A stretch of DNA of 21,752 nt from contig BDIU01000411.1 in the NCBI GenBank assembly GCA_002118135.1, forward strand, positions 1 through 21,752, written 5' to 3'. The translations under genes and the position numbers were made by a program. The notes below the pieces were generated by a model. The model had not been told where the DNA came from, did not search any database, and worked only from the letters and a program-made list of their open reading frames with translations. Shown here piece by piece: positions 1-15,900 of the stretch. The stretch comes from Trebouxia sp. TZW2008 (Eukaryota > Chlorophyta > Trebouxiophyceae > Trebouxiales > Trebouxiaceae). Numbering within the stretch: the first letter of the stretch is position 1; the number at the start of each line of letters is the position of its first letter.

Positions 1-302
1 GTCGGCTTTCGCCCATTCGCCATTCGGCTGGGGCTCGTGACCTTTCTGCTCTCTCACTGGTTATGCACGACGACAGGCAACAATGATGTGAGCAATGACG
101 GTGTGTCGCACAATTTAATAGCCACAAGCATCTTGCTCGCTGGATTGTCATTTCATATATATCGAGCGCGTTCCTCGACTTGCTCAGGCGATTGGTGTGG
201 CAAAAGTGCTGCTGTGTGGTGCTTCTCAGGCAAGAGGTTCAGCGTAAACGAAAGCATCTGAGAAAGTCTTGTTACTTCTGTCTGCGAGTGTCGCGTAGCA
301 GC
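1..302 (+). promoter_or_regulatory. Upstream region of the CCDC124-like gene
   Basis: No protein-like reading frame is recognisable here. A TATA-like run, CATATATATCG, lies at about 154-164, roughly 140 bases before the start codon at 303. This is a plausible core promoter, but nothing beyond its position and base composition supports it. The left end also has a short direct repeat of CGCCATTCG-like sequence around positions 9-27. An in-frame ATG at 180 would add a cysteine-rich N-terminal extension that does not fit the CCDC124 family, so I take the region as promoter and 5' UTR. Confidence 0.3.
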
Positions 303-1299
303 ATGGCGAAGAAAAAGATCAGCGAAAACCCAAAGGCTGTCGAAAGTCGTGAGCGCAAGGCAAACAGCAAAAAGGAGAGCCAGCAGCAGGAAAAGTCAAA
401 GGCTGAGGATCAATATTGGGAGGAGGCAGGTGAAGGCGCCAAAAGCAAGGCTGGCAAGAAAAAGGACGATCAAGCCAAGGAGAGAGAGGCTGCTGCAGCC
501 AAGAAGGCAGAAGCAAAGAAACTTGCAGCTGAAGAAGACGCTGCGATGGCATCCATGTCAAAGAAAGCACCCAAGAAACAGAGCTCAGAAACCAAGGTGC
601 ATAAACAGATCTGCTCAGGCACCAGACAGCTGTCTCGTTGCTGTCACACCACTGTCAACTGTGCGTCATTTGAGCTGGTACAGTTTTGCTGTGATAAAGC
701 GTCGTTGTGCTTCATTGTGCACTGTTATGCAGGTCACATCACACCAGCTGCAATTACAGCAAGAGGCTGACAAAAAGCAACAACAAGCAGCTGCAGATGA
801 GGCTGCTAAAGCCAAGAAGCGAGAAGTTACAGAGGACTCATACAGCCAGCTGGTTGATTCACATAATGCTAACCGCAATGCTTCAGACATCGAGGCTCGC
901 AGTGTTACAGCAGCCTTGTCAGCTCTGGGTGTTGAGGAAGCTGAAGACAAGCATCCTGAAAGGTACAGCCACATTGCTAATTCATTGCCTCTTTTGGTGC
1001 ATGTGCTTGCCTGGACACACATGCTTACGTAGGAGGCAGTTCTGCATACAGTCAGACATTGATGGGCTCGTTGAGTGTCTGTGTATTTGCTGTGCTCATT
1101 TCTCAGCTTGAATTGACAGCTGTGTGATTGCAGACGGATGAAAGCAGCCTTTGCTGCATACAAGGAACGGCAGCTACCCATTGTGAAAGAGGAAAAGCCA
1201 GGTCTCAAACAGTCACAGTATCAAGACATGATCTTCAAAGCGTGGCAGAAAAGCCCAGAGAATCCTATCATCAAGGCTCAGCTTGCGGGCCAGCGCTGA
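303..1299 (+). CDS. CCDC124/Lso2-family ribosome-associated coiled-coil protein, 3 exons
   Basis: Exons are 303-596, 733-962 and 1134-1299, giving 229 residues; human CCDC124 has 223. Both introns (597-732, phase 0; 963-1133, phase 2) are GT-AG. The N-terminus starts MAKKKISENPKAVESRERKA, the family's basic start, and continues into a Lys/Glu/Ala-rich helix with EDQYWEE, the family's E-D-x-Y-W block. The junction of exons 1 and 2 reads SETK|VTSHQ, as in the family. Exon 2 ends in the conserved HPER block. Exon 3 carries RRMKAAFAAYKERQLP and ends AWQKSPENPIIKAQLAGQR. Family knowledge: CCDC124 and yeast Lso2 bind idle 80S ribosomes at the subunit interface and help recovery from dormancy. I chose ATG 303 because it gives the family N-terminus; an in-frame ATG at 180 adds unrelated sequence. 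The gene is tail-to-tail with MCM2. Confidence 0.93.
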
Positions 1300-1615
1300 G
1301 CGACAATTTGGCTGCTGCCACAGCATGGCACAGATTTTCTTCGTTTCTGATTGATACTGATTTAGTAGATTAGCTATCCTGTGTATCCATTGCTTCACAG
1401 ATGACCTTGGCATGTTGCTTTTAGCGTTTCCTGATTTTGAATCAGACAGCTTCATTGACAGATGTCATTGGCAGGATCACCTTTGAATGAAATCTTTTGT
1501 GGTATAATTCTGTCAGTCAGGTCAGAGAAACAGCGACGCATTGGCTGCTGACAATCACTACACGTTCAATGACTGAAGCACTTTGCAGCAAAGCAGGAAC
1601 GTTGTTAGACCTTTC

Positions 1616-1620
1616 TGTAA
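1616..1620 (+). terminator. Candidate TGTAA poly(A) signal of the CCDC124-like gene
   Basis: TGTAA is the usual chlorophyte polyadenylation signal. I noticed this as the plus-strand copy between the stop codon at 1297-1299 and the facing MCM2 gene. It would give a 3' UTR of about 330 bases. This rests on the motif alone. Confidence 0.4.
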
Positions 1621-1700
1621 CACATTGGTCATGGGGTTTGACAGAAAATATGGAGCAACTTCTAGACCAAAATGCAGCGCCTACAATATGCACATAGCTT

Positions 1701-1705
1701 TTACA
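1701..1705 (-). terminator. Candidate TGTAA poly(A) signal of MCM2
   Basis: TTACA on the plus strand is TGTAA in the sense of MCM2. It lies about 105 bases beyond the stop codon, the same spacing seen for the RlmN-family gene. The two facing 3' ends would then be about 80 bases apart. Confidence 0.45.
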
Positions 1706-1809
1706 ATAAGTGCGCGTTGCGATCTTGCTGAATTCATCTGTGACTTTCAGCACCTAGTGAAACCTACTGCTGCCTTGAGCCATTGGAGGCTCAATGATCA
1801 CCTCGTTCC

Positions 1810-8464
<6,655 letters not shown>

Positions 8465-8991
8465 AGCTCAAAATTTGAGTGTAGTCGCTGTCTGCCTAAC
8501 CTCGTAAACGGCTGTCACGGCCTATGCCAGATCACTATGTTTGTAATAACGAGTGATCGTACACTTAGCCGACCAGATTTCGGAAGGCTGCTACGGCCGC
8601 AACAGCCTATGTCACAAAGACATCAGCAAACACTTTCTCGACGGGCTAATGCTGACCCTCACGCCGACTGATGCCATTGCAATGCAGCGATCAGCTATCA
8701 GGTACATCAAGAGCACTTGTCAAGAAGACGTACGCGAATGCTTTGTCACATTTTGGACGCTCCAATGTTCATCAGATTAAACTTGATGCAAGCTTATTCT
8801 TCATACAAAGTGCTGTCTGCACTGCATCACAGAAAACTGGGGTCCTTTCAGACAAACACATTGCGTTTCATCTGAACGAACTTTACAAAAGCACCGGCAT
8901 CAAAGAGTCCTTAACTATGAGCTAGCTTGCTACACTGTCACTTTTACTTGTGTTTGAGACTCATCACGTTGAACAGTAGAATTGGACACAT
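8465..8991. other. Spacer between MCM2 5' end and RlmN 3' end, with unassigned plus-strand ORFs
   Basis: Two overlapping plus-strand ORFs cover most of the spacer: 8553-8780 (75 aa in frame from an ATC codon) and 8671-8925 (84 aa from ATG). Neither matches a family I recognise. The second contains ALSHFGRSNVHQIKLDASLF, which looks protein-like but is not diagnostic. On the minus strand this must hold the MCM2 promoter and 5' UTR on its left and the RlmN 3' UTR on its right. I do not call a gene here. Confidence 0.35.
8883..8887 (-). terminator. Candidate TGTAA poly(A) signal of the RlmN-family gene
   Basis: TTACA on the plus strand is TGTAA in the sense of this gene. It is about 105 bases past the stop codon at 8994-8992, matching the MCM2 spacing. 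If used, the RlmN transcript would run into the 3' part of the unassigned plus-strand ORF at 8671-8925. Confidence 0.45.
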
Positions 8992-11926
8992 CTAAGTGAG
9001 CACTCTTACTGCTGGTGCCAAGTCCTCCATGTCTTTGTTGCCATAATTGCTACAGCCCTTGTTGACATTTTGCTCAATGACCAGCTGTCCACAGGCACCT
9101 ACACAGCGCAAAAGCCCAGACAATTGTCAGAAAGATAGGAACGGTCACAAAGAATGGTCTGTGGCATGAGACGTCAAAACATGAGCCTTTCTGAGGAATG
9201 GCATAACCCTGGTCAAAAGTTTGAAGGTGCCATAGGCTTGATTGGTGGTCATCTCCTCACTGAATACTCAAGCAAGAAGACCTACCCACAGTCAGGCAGA
9301 TTCACAAAAGAGACGGCCCATCTGCACACGAGCCGCTGACCACATAGGCTTTGGTATTCCAGCAGTCAGGCAGAGAGTTACCTGATATATCTTGGCCTTT
9401 CTCCTGCCTCACAGTGCAATGCACACCATACTGCCTGACAATTTTCTGGAATGCATCTGTTCTCTGGTGGCCTGGTGCCTGGAAATCAAATTCTGGACTG
9501 TAGACTGGGTTCCATGGAATGAGGTTCAGCACAACTGCTCTGCCTTGCAAAAGACTGCCAAGCTGCTGTGCCTGCTCTTCACTGTCATTCACATGGGCCA
9601 GCATCACGTACTCTACAAACACCTGCAGGAAAGGCGCTGTCAGCAAAGCCAGAGACACTTGGCAACAAACCGTGTATAAGGACCTCACCTCTCGTCATGC
9701 TCAATGCAAATGGTATAGGATAGCACAGGACTTGGTTGGAGAAAGTTGATTGCTCCAGTACATACCTAGCTGGGCCTGCTGAGCCTGTCTAGCACATGTT
9801 TTGGAATCAATGCATGAATGAAAGGCGCTGTCAACCCTTGTCACAGCGTTAGGATATTTACGCAAAACTGCCAAGACAGCTGCAAGACTACTGCATATGG
9901 CAGGCTGGCAGAGATCTCATGGCCTTGCATTCAGGCAAAGCAAGCATCTGCACCATGCTGCATTCGAGCAGCAACGGGTCTACCAAATTTGGCTCAACTC
10001 ATTTGCTGAGCATAGATCATTTGCGATCTACATCATGAGACATCAATGGACAGCAAAGGGTTCAACATGAATACAGCATTCTGTGCAACACTCTGATGTG
10101 GTTGCTGCATACCTTCTGCCTTGTCTGCATCTGATATCTGTCAATTGCTGCCATTAGCTTATCCAGCGGATAGGCTTTAGCGCTGGGCACAATCGTTTTC
10201 CGCAGATCCTGTGTTGGAGCGTGTAGGGACAAAGCAAGGCTGACTCCGGGCAAGTCATCTATCATCTGTAATATGCGTGGAATGACCCCAACTGTTGATA
10301 CTGTGACTGCACTGCGCCTGAGAGCAAAGATCTGTGGATCCACCATCATCTGTACCGCTGAGGATACTTGTGTGTAGTTGTTCAAAGGCTCCCCCATGCC
10401 CTGCATTGTAGTGTGCGATGTGTGACATGCTTGCAACGTCAATCATTGGCTTGTATGAGTGCGTACAAGCTACAGTAAGTTCTCTTTGTAAGGACTGTTG
10501 ATGTAAGGACATGCTCAGTGTAAGGATAGAGTAACTGGTAATTGACCACTGCATTCTGGCTGTAGTGGCACCTCTGAATCAGGACAATTTTCACAGGAAC
10601 CAAAGCAGTCTTTACAAAGAGCCACCATAGTGCAATGTGATGTAAACTCACAGGCAGACGCATCATGTTGCTGTGATCCATATCCAGGCCAGGCATGGTG
10701 CTAATGGAAAGTAGGCAGACTTCTCATGTGTCGGTGAGCTTCAGGAGCTGTAATGTAAAAATGTGTGTTAGGACTGACCCTTTCGGCTTACCATGAATAC
10801 GACATTTCTGATCGGTGTGACCCGCTGTGCGTGAACAAGCTGCTCAAGGATCTCTCCAGTTGTCAAATCTCCTTTGATGCCCATCGTTCCAGTAGCACAA
10901 AAGGTGCAGCCCATGACACAGCCAACTTGAGAGGAGACGCACAGAGTAGCGCGCTGGTGACCTGATGAGTGTGACCTGCCAGATGTGGAGGCAACATCAT
11001 CTGGAACTGATGATGCATCATCATCTTGTTCCCTTGCTGATGCTGCAAGCAGAAAGGAATTCACAGAGCTGCTCAATGAATTCCTAAAGTTTTCGCAGTA
11101 GAGACTTCGAAAAGATCTTAACGGCTTGTTGTAACCTGTAAATACATTTTCTTAATGAAACACCTCTTGGCTTGGCATGTGCAAACATTGCTTCGACGCA
11201 TGCACAGCTTGCGCCTGTGTGCAACCAGCCTACGTGCATGGCACTCAGGGGGTAGCATCTGTTGAGAACTGTTTCCAGCAAAATGACAGCACTGCTCAGC
11301 TGCAGGACATGTGCATTGCATCTGGTGATATGTCTTGGCAAACGTATGTTCTGGGAATGCATTCATCACACAGTCTGTGCTTCTGATCTGGGCGAGCTGA
11401 CCTGTTGTATCATAGTGCATGATGACAGCTTCCACTTCCATGCTGTTTTGCAGCCTGAGCAACAGCTTGGTGGTGTCGCCGCCGCTTGAGCTTTGGCATT
11501 GGACCACTGATGATGTCAGCTGGGCAAATTGCTCATGTAGAAGCTGCACAGCTGCCTTGGGCAAGTTTGGGACGTCTTCCCAGGCAGCGTCAGGGTCTTT
11601 TGCCAGATACCTATGCATGAGCATGGGCATGGGCATGGGCAAGAATATGAGCCTTGAGCATGAGCGTAAACATGAGTAGTGCATCCCGACTAGTGTCAGA
11701 GCAGATGCTTGCTATTTAGTGGACCAGCACTTTTATGTGCATGGTCAGATGTCTGGACATAAGCACTTCACAATATACAAGGACCCAATACAAGGGTCAG
11801 CTGACAGATCACCTACTTGTACAAAGTAGTGAGGTGTGAGGGCTTGACACCAGCTTCTTGAAAAGCAGCTGCAACAGCACCTTTGTTCCAAACAGAGCAA
11901 CGCGACGGGAGCGCTCTGCCTCCCAT
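8992..11926 (-). CDS. Radical-SAM RlmN-family adenine-C2 RNA methyltransferase, 6 exons
   Basis: Minus-strand exons are 11926-11817, 11610-11402, 11042-10792, 10400-10113, 9622-9382 and 9098-8992. All junctions are GT-AG and in phase, giving 401 residues (E. coli RlmN 384). The 4Fe-4S motif CxxxCxxC is C148, C152 and C155 in [14 protein letters not shown]141 in TLCVSSQ matches the E. coli C118 position, and C369 in ISGACGQL matches the methyl-carrying C355. GMGEPL is at 191-196, followed by STVGVIPRI and SLALSLHAP. Family knowledge: RlmN puts a methyl group on C2 of A2503 in 23S rRNA and of A37 in some tRNAs. Plants have nuclear-encoded members; the target here is unknown. Between the N-terminal domain and the core is a linker of about 30 acidic and Ser-rich residues (107-135). 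ATG 11926 gives the plant-like N-terminus ([20 protein letters not shown]). No transit peptide is obvious. A longer ORF from 12113 is out of frame and would need an unproven splice. Confidence 0.93.
9712..9815 (+). repeat. Dispersed intronic repeat, copy B
   Basis: This copy lies in the RlmN intron 10112-9623, on the strand opposite to the gene. It shares TAGGATAGCACAGGA, then GGTTGGAGA, TTGATTGCTCCAGTAC and the core at 9763-9802 with copy A. It ends in a TGAATGAA tail, as copy C does. Copies A and B are clearly closer to each other than to copy C. Confidence 0.75.
11610..11640. repeat. Short GCATGG hexamer repeat in an RlmN intron
   Basis: GCATGGGCATGGGCATGGGC lies at 11621-11640, preceded by a GCATGA variant. 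It sits just upstream of the acceptor of the RlmN exon 11610-11402, which leaves that acceptor with a short pyrimidine tract. It looks like a simple slippage repeat. Confidence 0.7.
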
Positions 11927-12501
11927 CACGACTGTTTCGCTCGTTGGCACCAAACAGCCAGCGCGTCCTTGCAGCAACAAGCGCAGCAGCTACGTATGAC
12001 GGACGCCTGCCTTCGATAAGCCGTGGCTCAGGCTGAGGCTTATTTGGCCTTTTGAAGCGGTGATCGAGGCGGGCATTGAGCAGTAGGTCGGTATGCAGTG
12101 TCGAGTCCAACATGAGTCATGGAGGCTGCAGAGCTCATGCACTCCGCCACAGTTTCTGCGTGCTTTTGCGCATCGTGGCCTACCTTTACTCGCACGGACA
12201 GACGCACAACTTTGCACTGCGGGTGCGCGCAACGCTCTGAGCGCTCTTTAAATACACGGGTCTGGCACATATAGTCTCGCACTTGTCCGGGTGTGATAGC
12301 GCATCACTCTGCCGCCGGCAGTGGTTGCTCACGTGCAGCTGATCTGCCTTCAGCGCTGCTGCTTGTCGGCAAACACGCACGTAGGCTTCGTGATGTTAGC
12401 GGCATTTGTACTTGACTGGATCCAGAAATGTGTGACTTCTCGTACTGATCTGAACTTAGCTGCAGGCTTTGCATGCTCTTATCACTTGTTAGCATAGATA
12501 C
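11927..12501. promoter_or_regulatory. Divergent promoter region between RlmN-family and LYR-motif genes
   Basis: These 575 bases separate the start codons of two divergently transcribed genes, so they should hold both promoters. Visible candidates are a CACGTG palindrome at 12330-12335 (bHLH or bZIP type core) and TTTAAATAC at about 12248-12256. Several minus-strand ORFs overlap here (for example 12495-12304 and 12113-11745). None is recognisable, although one could be an alternative 5' exon of the RlmN-family gene. Confidence 0.45.
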
Positions 12502-12830
12502 ATGTCTGGTGCTAGTTTAAAGGGATTCATCTTGCGCAAGGAGGTGATTTCGTTATATCGCAGCTTTTTACAAGTTGTACGAAGGGTGCCGGATCACGCT
12601 CGAGGTATAGCATGTGCTGCTGAAACCTGTCATTGACCAAGTGACAGACACGCATCTACTGAATTGCATTGTCTTAGGGAGCTTGCAATGCAGGCGAGTT
12701 GAAGCAGACAATACGTTCAGATTTCGAACGACATCGCGCGATTGACGACCTGTACTCCGTGAAATACCATCTGAGTGATGGAAGGGTGCAGCTAAAAAAC
12801 CTCAAGGAAATGATGGCCATGAAACTGTAA
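12502..12830 (+). CDS. LYR-motif (Complex1_LYR) protein, LYRM2-like, 2 exons
   Basis: Exons are 12502-12604 and 12694-12830, joined by an 89-base GT-AG intron in phase 1. The product has 79 residues (human LYRM2 88). It opens MSGASLKGFILRKEVISLYR, so the LYR tripeptide is at 18-20 and is followed by FLQVVRRVPD, close to the L-Y-R-x-x-L-x-x-x-R-x-V-P pattern of LYRM2. Exon 2 gives RSDFERHRAIDDL with the conserved Phe downstream, then LSDGRVQLKNLKEMMAMKL. Family knowledge: LYR proteins are small helical factors that bind acylated mitochondrial acyl carrier protein and serve in respiratory-complex and Fe-S biogenesis; LYRM2 is linked to complex I. Mitochondrial location is inferred. The start context is weak (T at -3, T at +4). 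The stop is only 79 bases before the TYW start. Each exon is too short to stand out as an ORF. Confidence 0.86.
12826..12830 (+). terminator. TGTAA overlapping the LYR-gene stop codon
   Basis: The last sense codon and the stop (CTG TAA) create TGTAA. It may be the poly(A) signal of the LYR gene, because I see no other TGTAA between this stop and the TYW start codon at 12910. If it is not used, the LYR and TYW frames would share a transcript. Confidence 0.35.
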
Positions 12831-12909
12831 ACTCGCGCAAGGACTGCTTCTGACGAGTAAACTCACAGCAGCTTCACAACTCACACACGCCGGCCGCAGA
12901 ATCTGTGAA

Positions 12910-15900
12910 ATGCTAGATCCTTTTGAGCAGAGGAGGCAGCAGGTGTTGCAAGAACTGAGTAGTGATGAACTGGACAAGTCAAGGGCAGGCGGTGTGGATG
13001 AACGCATCATCGCGCTTGTGGACTGCATGAATCGCCACCCAGATCTGTACACCACAAGCTCCTGCTCAGGTGTGCCATGGAGCTCACATGTTTTGCAACG
13101 AACGTGGAGACTTGACTCTGTTTTGATGAGATTTGAAGAAGCGAAACACACTTACACACATTTTCTGCTGTGCTTGCCTGTTTCACCACTACTGGCAAGT
13201 CATACACAGCAGTGCTGCATAAGCATGCCATTTGGTGTCTTGGCTCTGACCATGCTGCCCACACTCATGCATGACTGTCTGCAGCTGGGCAGATGCAACT
13301 ACAATGCAATCGGAACTCTGGCGCTTGATCACATGACCAACTCTCAGCTATTGCATGAGGCACAGCAGTCCAGGGCCCAACATGAAGTGCACAGCTCATT
13401 TTTATCAAGCAAAAAGGATTCTGCCCAAAAAGACCTGTTCTTTTGCAAATCTCTTTTTGCGCCATCATTGAAAACTGTTCAAGCTGATTTGCAGGGCGCA
13501 TCAGTGTGTTTGCTGAGCCCTCAGCTGAGACAAGAGCTGCAGGCATGAAAGGCGGCGAGTGGGTTTACGCCACCCATGACTTGGCAGACAGCCTGGAAGT
13601 GCTGAAACACATTCAGGAGCGCATGGTCACGAAAGCACAGCTCATCTTCCGTTGTGAGCCGTTCATTCTGGCAGCTGAGTGCCGTGACATGGCAACTGCA
13701 CAGCAGCTGGTGGCAGTGGCTAGGCAGGCTGGATTTAGGGAGTCTGGTGTGACTGCTACTAAGGCTCGCACCATTGCTGGCATCCGCTGCTCACTGCGCC
13801 TGGAGGTCAGCTTGCATCTGTGACACTCTACCTACAATGGAGCACAAGATATTCACGTCATATACTGCTTCAATAGCAACTCAAGTGCCATCTGGAACAG
13901 CTTGACTTGCCTTGCATGCCCATACAAAGTATGAAATGCAAGGCGTGTCATGTGTGAGTTGATCTCAGCCAAGCTGCACATGTTTCATTTGTTGCATACA
14001 CTTGGCCATTTTGCGCATTATCTTCAGGTACCAGTGGCAGATGAGGGCAGGATGTTAGTCGATCCAAGCTACATACAAAAGTACCTGGTAGACTTCGGTA
14101 ACGACAAGATGCAAGCCAACTGGTCTCGCACCAATCGCCTACATAACCTCTTCCAGGACACAATGCTGAATCAGCAGGTACTATCAACCTTTGTCATCAG
14201 GACTGCATAGTATTGACGCTCACAGCGGGATGCATCGTTACCATCACAGCATGTTAGATGCATGCTTGATGTACTGATCTTCAGCCTTGCTTGCCCTTGC
14301 AAACGCAAAGTTCGGATGCTGAGTGTGATGGACTGCAGCATTTGCTGCACTGTTGCAGCCTCAGTGCCTGCTGTTCAGTGAAACCATATTTGGTGCTGTT
14401 GCAGGCACCCTCTGACAGCAGAACCCCTATCCAGTCCTCACTTGGGCAACAGGACAAGCCCAAGAAACAGCACACCAACAGTACGACGCCTGTCCAGCAG
14501 AGTCATCTTTCGCAATACGCTGTTGAGCAACTGACAGCAGCTGGCACATCATTGCAGCTGCTGCAGCACATCCAGTCTAGTTCACAGCCTTGCACCGGTC
14601 CCTTGCAAGCATCTGGCTCAGCAAAGCAGACAAACAGCCAAGTGCCAAAGCACACGACCAGTCTGCCACTCACATCAAGCATTGCACAGCACACAACAGG
14701 CAAGGGTTCAAGCAGCAGCAGCAGCAGCAATGTGAAGAGTAGCAGTCTCAAGCACAGCAGCAGAGTGCAGGGTAGCAGCAGCAAAGCTGATTTCAGGAAG
14801 AAGGCTCATCTGCTGAGGGTGCGGCAGGAGCAGATTCTAGATCGCATCAGGTGCTTACGCACAGATGAAGCTCACAGCAGAAGCGGCAGCAGCAGCAACA
14901 CCAACAGCAATAGCAGCAGCAACAGCAGCAGCGGCAGCGGCAGCGGCAGCGGCCGCGGCAGCAGCAGTGTTGGAGTAGACAATGCAGAGGCAGGTCTGCA
15001 GTGGCAAAGGCTAGCACCGCAGCTACAGGTTGTCTATGTCGCTGTGACGCCGCTTGCACAGTATGCTAGATCTTGCATGCTGGTGACATACTTAACCACA
15101 TTGCAGCCATACAAGACCCAGCATCTCAAGAGACATATTGATGCTGAGTCAGGCGTATTGTGCTAGCTCCTGTGCATGTATTGCTGCTGCTGACAACAGC
15201 TTTCCTACAGGGTGTGCCAGATAGTGCTCTGAAGAGGTGGGGACATAGCACAACATGCTGGGGCAATAAGCTAGTGGTCTTTGGCGGGTAAGACCTGTCA
15301 TGCAGCAGGCAAGATGCAACAACATGTCTGCTCCGATTAATTATGTCAGCATCATTCATTTGTGTGGGCATAGCAAACCACAAGGTGTGCAGCAAGGGTA
15401 TGGCATACAGTGCAGCAACTGATGACAGCATTGCTGTGGCAACATCTTGCAGGTTGTCTTTCAGCAGGACAGGTGTCAACAGTGGATGGTAGCAGCATGC
15501 AACAGGGCAAGCCTTACTGCTGCAACAATCATTTGTGCCCACACACTACATGCTCAAATGACATTCTGCACTGCATGGCTTAGATTTCATGCTGCGGCAG
15601 TTGCACAGATAGATCTGAGTTCCAGTAGCAGTGAGCAACTTGGGTTTGCCATTGCGTTAGGTATACTCAGCACAACACATGTTGCCAGTGCAATCAACAA
15701 ACAGTACCAGGATGTGCGCTGTTTTTGCGAGGGTACTCAGCTGTCAGTACTAGCATGTGTCCTTGGGACTTGCCTCAAATGCAATGGACGTGTGTGCATG
15801 AATGCTCCAGTGTTGCAAGCATGTGATGCTGCACCGAACAGTCTTACTGTTGTCTCACTGTGTGTTGGTGCCAATGCAGGTATGGAGGAGAAGGAGCTCA

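Larger units (their letters stand above)
1300..1809. other. Convergent intergenic / 3' UTR region
   Basis: This stretch lies between the stop codons of the CCDC124-like gene (plus) and MCM2 (minus). It holds several short ORFs on both strands, none of them protein-like. It contains one TGTAA on the plus strand and one on the minus strand, described separately. Otherwise I see nothing here. Confidence 0.6.

Noticed and set aside
180..770. CCDC124 start at ATG 180 and read-through past 596
   Set aside because: The extension is Cys/Arg-rich and unlike the family. The frame after 596 loses similarity, whereas splicing to 733 restores it.
9712..9815. tRNA-derived SINE with internal A and B boxes
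   Set aside because: TAGCACAGG and GGTTGGAGA only loosely resemble the boxes and lie too close together, so the element class is left open.
11745..12113. ORF from ATG 12113 as the N-terminus of the RlmN-family protein
   Set aside because: It is out of frame with the conserved first exon. ATG 11926 already gives a complete plant-like N-terminus and normal length. An alternative spliced 5' exon cannot be excluded.
12910..13548. Reading TYW exon 1 through to 13548 as one uninterrupted protein
   Set aside because: After TTSSCSG the frame loses TYW3 similarity. Splicing 13069 to 13495 restores GRISVFAEPS and the rest of the domain.
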